Shown: positions 33,349 through 42,280 of the stretch, piece after piece
How positions within the stretch are numbered: the stretch's first letter is position 1
Layout: every line of letters begins with the position of its first letter
Assembly (NCBI RefSeq): GCF_001613385.1
Contig: NZ_BDCG01000017.1
Location: forward strand, 1-64,000
Origin: Nocardia flavorosea NBRC 108225
GTDB taxonomy: Bacteria; Actinomycetota; Actinomycetes; Mycobacteriales; Mycobacteriaceae
DNA length: 64,000 nt
Direction of reading: 5' to 3'
The notes under the pieces: generated by a model
The model's database searches: none
What the model saw: only the letters and a program-made list of their open reading frames with translations
What the model was told of the DNA's origin: nothing
Position numbers and translations under genes: made by a program

Positions 33349-34472
33349 GATGTGGTCCTCGATGTCGTGGCCGGTGCGAGGCTGCGCTCGTAGCTCTCGT
33401 TCACCTCGCGGGTGAGCCGGCTGATGTCGCGATGGTCGAACACGCAGGCCCGCACGGCCGCGGCACCCGCGTTCTGGAAGGCGATGGCGCCGGCGTGGCG
33501 GGGCCGGATCCAGGCGTCGTCGATGGTCGCCCGGGTCGCCCGGTAGAAGTCGTGACCGGCGGCGTTGACGGCACCGTCGTCCCAGGCAGCGGTGAGCCCC
33601 GGCTGCCCCTCCTCGTCGACGATGAAGCGGCGCTGGGTGTCGGCGGTCATGAGCCAGCGCAGATGATCGAGCAGCGCCCGGTCCGGTCTCGCGCGGGCGC
33701 TGATCGCGATGCCGGTGCCGCCCAACACGGATCCGTGACGACCGGCGCGGCCGCGCGGCGCGTCGGCGAACCACAGCGGGCGGGGGCGGCGGGCATAGTT
33801 CACATAACCGTAGATATGCGGGCAGAAATCCGGCCCCGCACCGCCGGACATCCGCTCCAGCAGGGCGATGGGGTTGTCGTTGCCCGCGGCCGGACGGCCG
33901 CAGACGAAGTGGCGCAGGATATCTATTGCGACGCCGTATTCCTCTTCTGTCAGGAACGTATCACCGGCGCCGGGTGTGGCGCCGTCCCCCACCGCGATAC
34001 CGCACAGGGTGAGAAACAGATGGGGTCCGGAGGTCGGTAGCGCCGCAGGGATATCACCGGCCAGTTCGACCGCTTCGGCCCAGGTCCGTGGAACAGGAAT
34101 ACCGGTGTCGCACCGAACGGAAACCTGGGTCGCGGCGTCCAGAGGTAGGGCCCAGATATGTCCGCCCATCTCGTAGGACCGGGCCGACGGCCCGATGCTC
34201 GCGGCTCGCCAGGCCGCGAGTTCCGCCGCGGTGAAATGCGCGTCGAGCGGTTGTAGTGCCCCGGTCTCGATCGCTTCACCGATATGCGGGTGGTCCAGCA
34301 CTACGAGGTCGTAGCAGCGCGCGGTCTCGGCGATAGGCGCCGATTCGAAGCCCTCCAGTGGCTGGATATCCCAGCGGATATCGCAGGCGGGTGCGGCCGG
34401 GTGCTGCGTCGCGGCGCGCAGCGCCCGGTAGCCGCGGGGATGATCCCAGGTCAGGCCGGTCCAGCTCGTCAT
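33345..34472 (-). CDS. Solute-binding-like protein without signal peptide
   Basis: A 375-residue protein resembling family 1 extracellular solute-binding proteins in stretches such as YDLVVLDHPHIGEAIETGALQPLDAHF, HIWALPLDAATQVS and PRTWAEAVELAGDI, but starting directly with MTSWTGLTWDHPRGYRAL. There is no signal peptide, Tat motif or lipobox, and ATG 34472 is fixed by an ATGA overlap with the dehydrogenase gene. It is therefore expected in the cytoplasm. It sits between the dehydrogenase and dehydratase genes, with no ABC permease nearby. It may be a cytoplasmic ligand-binding, enzyme-associated or newly enzymatic derivative of the fold. Its function is unknown. Confidence 0.75.
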   Translation of the reverse strand: MTSWTGLTWDHPRGYRALRAATQHPAAPACDIRWDIQPLEGFESAPIAETARCYDLVVLDHPHIGEAIETGALQPLDAHFTAAELAAWRAASIGPSARSYEMGGHIWALPLDAATQVSVRCDTGIPVPRTWAEAVELAGDIPAALPTSGPHLFLTLCGIAVGDGATPGAGDTFLTEEEYGVAIDILRHFVCGRPAAGNDNPIALLERMSGGAGPDFCPHIYGYVNYARRPRPLWFADAPRGRAGRHGSVLGGTGIAISARARPDRALLDHLRWLMTADTQRRFIVDEEGQPGLTAAWDDGAVNAAGHDFYRATRATIDDAWIRPRHAGAIAFQNAGAAAVRACVFDHRDISRLTREVNESYERSLAPATTSRTTS

Positions 34473-35857
34473 CCGCGCAGCTCCTCGGGAAGCGAGCCAG
34501 TGGGGAGGTTCTGGTAGGCGACCGGGCGGGCGAACCGCAGTGCGGCGGCGGTGCCCACCGAGGTCGAAACGGGCGCTGTGGTGGCGGGCCAGGGACCGCC
34601 GTGCTGCTGGGCGTCGCTCACCGTGACACCGGTCGGCCACTGGTTCCAGATGATTCGGCCGGTCCGTTCGGTCAGGAGATCGATCGCGGCGGCAGCCTGA
34701 TCGTCCACCTCGTCGCCGCCCTGCACCGTCGCGGTCAGGCTGCCCTCGATCAGTTCCAGAACCGCCAGGGCCTGAGCGGGATCGGCGTATTCGACCAGTA
34801 CCGACGCCGGTCCGAAGATTTCGGTGGTCACGAGCGCCGGATCCGCCAGGGCGGCGCGGGCGGTGGTGGTGAGGATATGCGCGGCCGGCGCGTCCGGTGC
34901 GGACGGACCGGTGCGGGAGGTTTCGATATCCGGGTGTTTCGCCACCGCCGCCAAGGCCGCGGCGAATCCGTCGGATATCCGCGGATTGAGCATAGGCCCC
35001 ACGGCGGGGAGGGCGAGCCGGTCCAGGAACCCGGCCAGATCCGGAACCAGAACCACCCCCGGCTGGGTGCAGAACTGCCCGGTTCCCATGGTCGCGGATT
35101 CGGTGAAACCGGTGGCGATATCGTCCGCCCGCTGCGCCCACCCCGCCCGGGTGACGAGTACCGGATTGGTGCTGCCGAGTTCCCCGTAGAACGGGATCGG
35201 GTCCGGTCGCGATACCGCCAGGTCGAACAGGGCGCGTCCGCCCGCCTCGGAGCCGGTGAACCCGACGGCGCGGATCCGCTTGTCCAGCACGGCGGTGATC
35301 CCCGCCTGCTTGCCTTCGATCAGGCCGAATATTCCCTCCGGTGCCCCGGCGGTACGCAACCGTTCGGTGACGATACGGGCAGTGGCCCGGGACAGCTCCG
35401 GATGACCCTCATGAGCCTTGACCACCACCGGGCACCCCACCGCCAGCGCGCTGACAGTATCCCCTCCGGCGACGGAGAAGGCGAACGGGAAATTGCTCGC
35501 CGCAAACACGAGGACCGGGCCGATCGGCACATGGCTGCGCCGGATATCGGGGCGCGGCCCCATCGGCCACTCCGGATCGGCCCGATCGACCCGCACGTCG
35601 AACAACGTGCCCTGTTCGAGCCGATCGGCGAAAAGCCGGGCCTGGAAAGCGGTGCGCACCAGCTCGTTACGCAGCCGTGGTAGTGGCAGCGCCGTTTCCC
35701 GGTGGGCGATTTCGGCGAGTTCGCCGGCGCCGTCGTCGAGCCCTTGGGCGATCGCACGCAGCTGAGTCGCTCGTTGCGCGGCCGAGGCACGCCGGGACGG
35801 TCGGCGGGCGCGATGGGCGGCGGCAAGTATCTGTTCGACGGCCGCGGTGTCGGTCAT
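34469..35857 (-). CDS. 2-oxoglutarate semialdehyde dehydrogenase (KGSADH type)
   Basis: A 462-residue aldehyde dehydrogenase of the 2,5-dioxovalerate branch. It carries VFAASNFPFAFSVAGGDTVSALA, AVGFTGSEAGGRAL, the glutamate motif YGELGSTNP and the catalytic cysteine in GQFCTQPG. This branch oxidises 2-oxoglutarate semialdehyde to 2-oxoglutarate with NAD(P)+ in oxidative pentose, glucarate and hydroxyproline pathways. Together with the AraD1-like dehydratase it gives the last two steps of a Weimberg-type route. It is coupled to both neighbours by ATGA overlaps (34469-34472 and 35854-35857). Confidence 0.9.
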   Translation of the reverse strand: MTDTAAVEQILAAAHRARRPSRRASAAQRATQLRAIAQGLDDGAGELAEIAHRETALPLPRLRNELVRTAFQARLFADRLEQGTLFDVRVDRADPEWPMGPRPDIRRSHVPIGPVLVFAASNFPFAFSVAGGDTVSALAVGCPVVVKAHEGHPELSRATARIVTERLRTAGAPEGIFGLIEGKQAGITAVLDKRIRAVGFTGSEAGGRALFDLAVSRPDPIPFYGELGSTNPVLVTRAGWAQRADDIATGFTESATMGTGQFCTQPGVVLVPDLAGFLDRLALPAVGPMLNPRISDGFAAALAAVAKHPDIETSRTGPSAPDAPAAHILTTTARAALADPALVTTEIFGPASVLVEYADPAQALAVLELIEGSLTATVQGGDEVDDQAAAAIDLLTERTGRIIWNQWPTGVTVSDAQQHGGPWPATTAPVSTSVGTAAALRFARPVAYQNLPTGSLPEELRG

Positions 35858-36321
35858 GAGTTCGGCTCCTCGGAATGCGGTGTGCGGTCGACGGCGAGCA
35901 CGTGCTTGCAGACGAGCACAGTGTCGCCACGCTGGTTGACCCCGGTGTACTGCTTGGTGACCAGCCCGATGCGCGGGTTTCGGTGCTCGGCGAGGTCGAC
36001 GACTTCCGAGGTCGCGCGGACGGTATCGCCGGGCAGTACCGGGCGGGGAAAGCGGATGCGGTCGTAGCCGTATGCCACGGCGCGGCCGTTGTATTCGACA
36101 GTGAGCCCGACCACGACACCGAAGGTGAGGACACCGTGGGCGATCACGCTGCCGAACCTCGGCTCCGCGAAACCGGGGTCGGTGTGGGCAGGATGATGGT
36201 CGCCGGTGAGGTCGGCGAACTGGGCGATATCGGCGGCGGCGATCACCCGGCTGCCACCGGCGCCGGTCTCCCCCACCGTGTACTCCTCGAAGTACCGGTT
36301 TTCGAATTGCGGGATGCTCAT
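35854..36321 (-). CDS. MaoC-like hotdog-fold dehydratase
   Basis: A 155-residue single hotdog domain with the hydratase 2 motif: FADLTGDHHPAHTDPGFA supplies the catalytic Asp/His pair (residues about 41-46), followed by FGSVIAHGVLTFG. Such enzymes hydrate or dehydrate acyl-CoA thioesters. It is coupled to the MFS gene before it and the dehydrogenase after it by ATGA overlaps. Its presence beside a CoA transferase suggests that a CoA ester is an intermediate, unusual for a simple Weimberg pathway. Confidence 0.9.
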   Translation of the reverse strand: MSIPQFENRYFEEYTVGETGAGGSRVIAAADIAQFADLTGDHHPAHTDPGFAEPRFGSVIAHGVLTFGVVVGLTVEYNGRAVAYGYDRIRFPRPVLPGDTVRATSEVVDLAEHRNPRIGLVTKQYTGVNQRGDTVLVCKHVLAVDRTPHSEEPNS

Positions 36322-37667
36322 ACCTTCACTCCTGTGCCGACGGTGCCGGTCGGATGGGTGGTCACATGGTTGAAGTGGTCGTCACTGTCCTGATCGGCAT
36401 CGCTGCGGTAGCGCTTGGAGAGATAGACGGAGACGAATGCGACGGTCGCCATGAACACCATCCACACCGCCACCGGCCACCAGTGCCCGAATCCGGCGAA
36501 CATGGCCGTGGCGATCAATGGGGTGGTGCCGCCCAGCAGGGCGCCGCTCACCTCCCGGGCGAAGGCAACTCCCGAGTACCGCATGGCGGGCGGGAACATT
36601 TCCGCCAGGAATGCCGCCTGCGCGGCATAGCAGGTGGCGACCGCGCCGACGAAGCAGATCACCAGCGCGAGGACGATCAACGCGGGTATGCGGGTGTCGA
36701 TGAGAGCGAACATCGGGAAGGCCCAGACGATGCCGAATCCGGCACCGAACAGAAACAATCGGCGTCGCCCGAAACGGTCACCGACCCGGCCGAACACCGG
36801 CATGAACGCCGCGCCCGCCACCAGGACCACGGCATTGATTCCGAGCCCGGCCATGGCCGCGAGGCCGATATCGTTGGTCAGGTAGCTCAGGGCCCAGACC
36901 TGCGGGATATACGAGAACCCCGACAGCATGAAATTGGATCCGAGGCTCAGCGCCAGCCGGCCCTTGGCCGTCCGGAACAACTCCAGCAGCGGGATCTTCG
37001 TATCGTCTTTTTTCGCCTGTTCGAAGCTTTCGGTCTCCGCGACGCGGCGCCGGATGTACAGGCTGATCACCAGCATGACCAGGCTGAGCAGGAACGGTAT
37101 CCGCCAACCCCACTGCTCGAAGTTGTCGCCGGTCAGCCAGAGCACGAGCTGGAAGGTGCCCAGGCCCAGGGCCGAGCCGAGCCATACACCCCCGCCCGAC
37201 CAGGAGGCGTAGAACCCGCGGCTGCCGCGCGGTGCCGCCTCCGAGGACAGCACCACCGCGCCGGCGTACTCGGCGCCGGCGCCGAGTCCCTGGATGATCC
37301 GGAGCAGGACCAGTAGGACGGGGGCGGCCAGTCCGATCGAGTGGTAGCTGGGCAGCAGACCGATGAGCGCGGTCGATACACCCATGATGCCGAGCGTGAC
37401 GATCATGACCGGTTTCCGGCCGATCTTGTCGCCCAGATGCCCGAAGACCACGCCGCCGAAGGGCCGGGCGAAATAGCCGACGGCAAAGGTGGCGAACGAG
37501 GCGAGCAGCCCGGTCGTGGGACTGGCATCGACGAAGAAATAACTGTTGAAGACGAGGGCGGCGGCCGCGCCGTACAGCGCGAAGTCGTACCACTCGACGA
37601 GACTGCCGACCGCGGACGCCGCTGCCGCGCGGCGTGCCTGCTGAACCGATGGGGCGGTTGTACTCAT
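36318..37667 (-). CDS. MFS transporter, metabolite:H+ symporter family
   Basis: A 449-residue transporter with about twelve membrane segments and the MHS subgroup start VGSLVEWYDFALYGAAAALVF, the loop 2-3 motif GHLGDKIGRKP and the family-wide GRVGDRFGRRR between the halves. MHS proteins import small organic acids such as shikimate, 2-oxoglutarate, proline or citrate with protons. Here it is the obvious importer for the operon's acid substrate, as no ABC permease accompanies the solute-binding-like protein. The stop overlaps the MaoC start, and the gene begins 25 bases after the CoA transferase. Confidence 0.93.
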   Translation of the reverse strand: MSTTAPSVQQARRAAAASAVGSLVEWYDFALYGAAAALVFNSYFFVDASPTTGLLASFATFAVGYFARPFGGVVFGHLGDKIGRKPVMIVTLGIMGVSTALIGLLPSYHSIGLAAPVLLVLLRIIQGLGAGAEYAGAVVLSSEAAPRGSRGFYASWSGGGVWLGSALGLGTFQLVLWLTGDNFEQWGWRIPFLLSLVMLVISLYIRRRVAETESFEQAKKDDTKIPLLELFRTAKGRLALSLGSNFMLSGFSYIPQVWALSYLTNDIGLAAMAGLGINAVVLVAGAAFMPVFGRVGDRFGRRRLFLFGAGFGIVWAFPMFALIDTRIPALIVLALVICFVGAVATCYAAQAAFLAEMFPPAMRYSGVAFAREVSGALLGGTTPLIATAMFAGFGHWWPVAVWMVFMATVAFVSVYLSKRYRSDADQDSDDHFNHVTTHPTGTVGTGVKV

Positions 37668-37692
37668 GAAGGGATCTTTCGGTGATGCGGCG

Positions 37693-38907
37693 TCAGGAAT
37701 GGCGCGCGACGACGGGAGACCGGTGGCGGTGGATGGTGCCGGTCGATTCGAGTTCCTCGATCCGGTCGATGCTCACACCCAGCTCCAGTAGCACTTCCTG
37801 GGTGTGCTGGCCGTTCAGCGGCGCCGGCCGGTAGACCTTCTGGGGCTGATTGCTCAGCCGGAATGCGAAACCGGGGGTCACCACTGTGCCCTCGGTCGGG
37901 TGGTCGTATTCGACGAAGGAGTTGTTGTGCCGGACCTGCGGGTCGTCGTGGAGCTGGGTGTAGTCGTAGACCGGGCCGACCCATACGCCCGCGTCACCGA
38001 GGGCGGCGAGCCAGTGCCCAGTGGTGTTCGCCGCGAGGTTCTCGGTGACCAGCGCGGAAATCTCGTCGCGGTGGGTGAATCCATCGCGTTCGGCGTCGTA
38101 GGCCAGGAACCGATCGTCGCCGAATACCTTCGCCAGTGCGTCCATTTCCGCGAACGACAGTGCGAGGTAGCCGTCCGAGGTGGGGAAAACGCCGTAGGGA
38201 GCACGGATGTAGGAGTGGGCATGGATCTGATCGGTCGGTTCCTGCCGGACCCCACCGACCGTCGCGACGCTGATCTCCTGCATCTGCGCGGCAATGATCG
38301 AATCCAGCATATTGGCCTCTACCAGCTGGCCTTCGCCGGTGCGTTCGCGGTGGAACAGCGCGGCCATGGCGCCTTCGAAGGCCGAGTAGGCGGTGATGGC
38401 GTCGGCCAGGAAGAACGGTGCCGGGCGCGGCGGTTCGCCGTGGCGGCGGGCGCTGGCCAGGCCGCCGCTCATCGCCTGGAGGAGCACGTCCTGGCCGGGC
38501 CGGTCGGCGTACGGCCCGGTGGTTCCGTAACCGGACATCGACACATAGACGAGATCGGGTTTGATCGCCCGGAGGGTTTCGTAGTCGACGCCGAGCCGAT
38601 CTGCCACGCCCGGTCGATAGTTCTGCAGGAAGACATCCGCACCGCGCACGAGTTCGTACAGCAGCTCGCGGCCCGCCGGATCCTTGAGGTTCATCGATAG
38701 CGAACGCTTATTGCGGTTGAGTGAAAGGAACGAGGCATTGACCTCGTTTCCACGGGCGCCACCGGCCGACACATGGCGTTGCCACTCCCCTGTCACCGGT
38801 TCCACTTTGATCACATCGGCGCCGAGATCTGCCAGTTTCTGCGCGGCGAACGGCCCGGCCATGGCGATCGACAGATCCAATACCCGGATACCGTCCAGCA
38901 CATTCAT
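37693..38907 (-). CDS. CaiB/BaiF family III CoA transferase
   Basis: A 404-residue class III CoA transferase: GIRVLDLSIAMAGPFAAQKLADLGADVIKVE, LNRNKRSLSMNLKDPAGRELL, and the catalytic aspartate expected in VEANMLDSIIA. These enzymes move CoA between acids such as formate, carnitine, succinate or itaconate derivatives. First gene of the six-gene LacI operon, with GGGAG seven bases before ATG 38907 and tandem operators about 60 bases upstream. It suggests that the imported acid is activated to its CoA ester. Confidence 0.93.
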   Translation of the reverse strand: MNVLDGIRVLDLSIAMAGPFAAQKLADLGADVIKVEPVTGEWQRHVSAGGARGNEVNASFLSLNRNKRSLSMNLKDPAGRELLYELVRGADVFLQNYRPGVADRLGVDYETLRAIKPDLVYVSMSGYGTTGPYADRPGQDVLLQAMSGGLASARRHGEPPRPAPFFLADAITAYSAFEGAMAALFHRERTGEGQLVEANMLDSIIAAQMQEISVATVGGVRQEPTDQIHAHSYIRAPYGVFPTSDGYLALSFAEMDALAKVFGDDRFLAYDAERDGFTHRDEISALVTENLAANTTGHWLAALGDAGVWVGPVYDYTQLHDDPQVRHNNSFVEYDHPTEGTVVTPGFAFRLSNQPQKVYRPAPLNGQHTQEVLLELGVSIDRIEELESTGTIHRHRSPVVARHS

Positions 38908-38969
38908 CCTGCCACTCCCTGCCTCGGGACCACTGTACGAGTAGTCACATGGTGTTCCACGCCACGAAT

Positions 38970-38993
38970 GTTAGCGGTAACGTTAGCGGTAAC
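38970..38993. promoter_or_regulatory. Two abutting LacI-type operator copies
   Basis: GTTAGCGGTAAC occurs twice in immediate succession (38970-38981, 38982-38993). Each copy has inverted GTTA/TAAC ends around a GC centre, the layout of GntR/IdnR-like LacI operators. The site lies between the divergent CoA transferase operon and the LacI gene, so it should control both. Confidence 0.82.
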
Positions 38994-39104
38994 GCAAGCT
39001 GTGGTACTCGACCGGCTACGGATCGGTGAACACTCCAGGCACGAAGCGGACCGTGCGCAGCGGTATGCTCCGCAGACAGCAAGGACAGCGTTTCGGGAGG
39101 TGGC

Positions 39105-40154
39105 GTGGCCGGAGTGGAACGACGACGGCGGGTTCGCGCCAAATCGTCCACGAAATCGGTCACCATGCAGGACGTCGGGCGGGCGGCCGGAGTATCCGCG
39201 CAAACCGTCTCGCGCGCCCTGAGTTTCCCCGATCAGGTCTCCGAGGAGACCCGGCGCCGTGTACAGCGCGCCATCGCCGATACCGGCTATCTGCCGAATC
39301 TGGCCGCCAGCAGTCTGGCGTCGAACCGCAGCCGCACCATCGCCGCGATCCTGCCGGTCATCTCGACCTCGATCTTCTCCGATACGCTGCGCGCCGCCGC
39401 GGGCAGGCTCAACCCTGCCGGATACCAATTGATCGTCGGCTACACCGATTACCACCCGGAACGCGAAGAAGACTTGGTGCGCGGCTTCATCCAGCGGCGC
39501 CCGGACGGCTTCTTCATCGTCGGCACGCTGCACACTCCGGAAACCCTGCGGTTGTTACGCACCTACGGTGCGCCCGTCGTCGAAACCTGGGACTGGATCG
39601 ACGAACCGATGGACACCCTGGTCGGTTTCTCGAACGAATCCGCAACCGGCGATCTGGTCCGGCATCTCGTGGACCGCGGCCACCACGCCCTGGTGTTCGC
39701 CGGTACCTTCGGCTCCGGCGACGCCCGTGCCATCCGGCGTCGCGACGGGTTCACCCGCGCCGTGGGCGACCTGCTACCGGACCAGCCCGTCCGCATCGTC
39801 GACCTGCCGGATCACGATATCTCGATGGACACCGGTGTCGCCCTGCTCGACACGGCCCTGGAACGCTTCCCCGAAACCACAGCAATCATGTTCGCCACCG
39901 ACGTCCTCGCCACCGGCGCCGTACTCGCGGCACAGCGCCGCGGGATCGCCGTGCCGGATCGCCTGGCCATCACCGGGTTCGGCGATTTCGAGATGTCCCG
40001 GCATCTCAACCCGGCACTCACGACGGTGAGCGTCGATATCGACGCAATCGGCACCAAGGCCGCCGATCTACTGCTGGCCCGGTTGGCCGGTACGGCGATC
40101 GAGTCGGCCACCGTGGACATCGGCTACCGGATCGTCACCCGCGAAAGCGCCTGA
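39105..40154 (+). CDS. LacI-family repressor (GntR-like)
   Basis: A 349-residue repressor with a basic N-terminal extension and the helix-turn-helix VTMQDVGRAAGVSAQTVSRALSFP (about residues 20-43), the hinge TGYLPNLAASSLAS, and a ligand domain ending VPDRLAITGFGDFEMSRHL. The helix pattern resembles gluconate-type regulators, in line with a sugar-acid inducer. GTG 39105 follows GGGAGG; ATG 39165 is a shorter alternative. It is divergent from the six-gene sugar-acid operon and should bind the tandem GTTAGCGGTAAC sites between them. Confidence 0.92.
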   Translation: MAGVERRRRVRAKSSTKSVTMQDVGRAAGVSAQTVSRALSFPDQVSEETRRRVQRAIADTGYLPNLAASSLASNRSRTIAAILPVISTSIFSDTLRAAAGRLNPAGYQLIVGYTDYHPEREEDLVRGFIQRRPDGFFIVGTLHTPETLRLLRTYGAPVVETWDWIDEPMDTLVGFSNESATGDLVRHLVDRGHHALVFAGTFGSGDARAIRRRDGFTRAVGDLLPDQPVRIVDLPDHDISMDTGVALLDTALERFPETTAIMFATDVLATGAVLAAQRRGIAVPDRLAITGFGDFEMSRHLNPALTTVSVDIDAIGTKAADLLLARLAGTAIESATVDIGYRIVTRESA

Positions 40155-40555
40155 GCACCAACTCTTACCAGCGCAACTGCCCGAGTGGTGCCCACGGGCC
40201 GTAGGCGATGATTCCCGGAGCCTCCCCCACCGATCACACCGGCCCGGTCGGTCGCCGTCCGGCCACCCGATGCCGCGATATCGCGGAACGGGCACCGGAG
40301 GGTGGCGCCACGGCATACCGGTTCCGACCGGACCAGTCATGCGCGTCGTTCACCTCCGAGCCGCCGCGAGCGCGACGCCGGGACGCCCCCTCCGCCGAGA
40401 ACGACGGCATCGATTCCGGCAAGGATGCCAAGGTACGCTCCGGTTGGGGCCGCCCGTATCGGGACTGCGCCGGCACCCGCCGGCTCGCGGTTCCCTCGGG
40501 ACGACGGTCGCCGACTCTCACCGTGCGAGACCCGCCCGCCGGCGCGAGGCCGAGG
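40155..40555. other. Convergent gap without a recognised gene
   Basis: About 400 bases between the LacI gene and the convergent siderophore-interacting protein gene. All frames give low-complexity arginine/proline/alanine-rich translations typical of non-coding high-GC DNA. I see no recognisable gene, RNA or strong hairpin. Confidence 0.5.
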
Positions 40556-41488
40556 TCAGCTCGAAACCGCCCGGGACCCGAGCACAAGACCATGACCATG
40601 ACCGGCTTCACCCAAGTCGATGGACTCGGCCAATTCCGGATCGCGGATATCGGCACCGGCGGTGGCGGCATGCCGGTAGGCGGTCAAGTTCACCGAATCG
40701 TTCTCGGTGCTGGTGACGCCACGTTTCCAGTAGGCCCTGGCGAGGAGATCGGAGCGGTCGACGCCCCATACCTCGACGGCATGCGCGCGGATTCCGCGCA
40801 CCTCGGCGGCTTCGGCAGCGATCCAGACCTGGGTTCGGCGACCGCCGGCGATCGAGGCGGGAATGTGCTCGAGGACCCGGGTGATATCGGCGAGGTGGTG
40901 CAGCGTCAGTTTCGGATGCGCGGGAACGAGTTCGATATCGGCAGGATCCGGGGTGGCGATGTATGCCGATACGGCATGTTCCGGATCGAGACCGTCGAGG
41001 ATGGCGGCGATGGCCGGAAGTGCGGTGCCGTCGCCGATCAGCACATGGTCGCGGATTCCGGCACCGACCGCCCATTCGGGTCGCATTCCGGACAGCGATA
41101 CCGGGTCGCCCGGGCGCGCGGCGGCGAGCCAGTCGATCCCCACGCCGTGATCGTGCCGAGCCACGTCCATGGTCAACCGCCGTGCCGCCGGATCGAATCC
41201 GCGAACGGTGAAGGCGCGAAGTACCGGTGGCACGGTATCGGCGGACCATTCCGGAAGCCCGGATCCGCCGCGCATCGGTGGAGCCGACGCAGCACTCCGT
41301 ACACGTGACAGCGCGAGTTTGAATGCGTCGGCCGGGTGCGGGTCTCGATATTCGTCCAGAGCCACCCCCTCGAGGACGACGCGAGTGAAACCCGGCGTGA
41401 GGGAATAGATCCCCGCAACGGACAATTCGAGCGACAACAGCCGGCGACCCCGTGATCGCTGCCAGACCCCCGCCTTGATCGACTCCAC
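40556..41488 (-). CDS. Siderophore-interacting protein (FAD/NAD(P)H ferric reductase)
   Basis: A 310-residue cytoplasmic flavoprotein of the SIP family, which reduces ferric siderophores to release iron. Expected motifs are FTRVVLEG, DAFKLAL, VLRAFTVRGFDPAARRLTMDV (flavin-binding RxYT-like position), HGVGIDWLAAARPGDPVSL and HVLIGDGTALPAIAAIL, with a C-terminal VWGVDRSDLLARAYWKRG. GTG 41488 has GGGAGG nine bases upstream, and an IdeR/DtxR-type palindrome lies 21 bases further up. Expression should rise under iron starvation. No siderophore synthesis genes are adjacent. Confidence 0.9.
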   Translation of the reverse strand: MESIKAGVWQRSRGRRLLSLELSVAGIYSLTPGFTRVVLEGVALDEYRDPHPADAFKLALSRVRSAASAPPMRGGSGLPEWSADTVPPVLRAFTVRGFDPAARRLTMDVARHDHGVGIDWLAAARPGDPVSLSGMRPEWAVGAGIRDHVLIGDGTALPAIAAILDGLDPEHAVSAYIATPDPADIELVPAHPKLTLHHLADITRVLEHIPASIAGGRRTQVWIAAEAAEVRGIRAHAVEVWGVDRSDLLARAYWKRGVTSTENDSVNLTAYRHAATAGADIRDPELAESIDLGEAGHGHGLVLGSRAVSS

Positions 41489-41508
41489 TACGCCCGCCTC
41501 CCGATGAA

Positions 41509-41522
41509 TTAGGTCACCCTAA
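41509..41522. promoter_or_regulatory. IdeR/DtxR-type iron box
   Basis: TTAGGTCACCCTAA has perfect TTAGG/CCTAA arms, the core of the actinobacterial iron box. It lies 21 bases upstream of the siderophore-interacting protein start, where bound Fe-IdeR would block transcription. Confidence 0.78.
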
Positions 41523-41874
41523 GTTCGATGGTAACGCATAGTCGGGTGCACGGGCGAAACCACACGACGCGGCTGCCCGGTCCGCCTCGGCGTCGCAATA
41601 TCGACGGACACATGTCCGACGTCGCCCATACTTCTACCGCCGGCCCCGCGCGTGGGCTCGCAGCGGACCGCGGCGCTGCGAACCGACCGGCCTCAGGTTG
41701 CCGTTCGTCTCTCGCTGCCGGGAACGGTCATGGATCGCTCCGCTATCTCGGCCGATACCGGTCCCCGCGGTTGCCGTCACGACCGGGCGTTCTCTGCCGG
41801 CGGGCCGGCCGGTGCAGCCGTGCGGCATACGGCCTCGGCTACTCTGGCCACGAGGCAGCACGAAAGGCTTCACC
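41523..41874. other. Intergenic stretch before the cupin gene
   Basis: About 350 bases with no supported gene. Translations on both strands are low-complexity and match nothing I recognise. It must hold the promoters of the cupin gene and part of the iron-regulated promoter, but I could not pick a convincing -10/-35 pair. Confidence 0.4.
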
Positions 41875-42216
41875 ATGGTCGGAACCCCTTCGCGGGTACG
41901 CAAGTTCAGCTCGGCGATCGGTGACGACGCCGTCGCGTTCGGCGACCGCGTCCGCATCGCGCCCGGTCTCGGCAAAGCGGCCGGCGGGTCGATGAGTGCC
42001 TACTCGGCGTTCTTCCACGCGGGCGCGCGTGCCGACCTGCCGGCCGACTATGCGGAGGTCTGGGTGGTGCTCGGCGGAGCGCTACGGCTGGGTGACGGGA
42101 GCGACGAACTGACGGTTCGTGCGGGGGAATACGTGCACGTTCCGGAGCAGACGCCCGGCATCGTCGAGGCTCTCGAGGACACCACCATGGTCTGCGTATC
42201 GGTGCCCGCTCATTGA
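41875..42216 (+). CDS. Small cupin-domain protein
   Basis: A 113-residue single-domain cupin: AYSAFFHAGARADLPADYAEVWVVLGGALRLGDGSDELTV followed by RAGEYVHVPEQTPGIVEAL. The usual two histidines of the first cupin motif are not obvious (DLPADYAEVW), while HVPEQTPG retains the second-motif position, so metal binding is uncertain. The overall spacing is like EutQ-type cupins. AAAGG lies eight bases before ATG 41875. It stands alone, convergent with the IclR gene. The role is unknown. Confidence 0.72.
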   Translation: MVGTPSRVRKFSSAIGDDAVAFGDRVRIAPGLGKAAGGSMSAYSAFFHAGARADLPADYAEVWVVLGGALRLGDGSDELTVRAGEYVHVPEQTPGIVEALEDTTMVCVSVPAH

Positions 42217-42280
42217 CGAGGACGGCTGTCATGGATGACCGCGCAGCAGTTCGGCGGCACCGGTTGAGCCGGGCCGGGAT

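Noticed and set aside
40208..41308. Plus-strand 366-codon frame before and across the SIP gene
   Set aside because: Antisense to a gene with FAD-binding motifs and an iron box; its own translation has no family.
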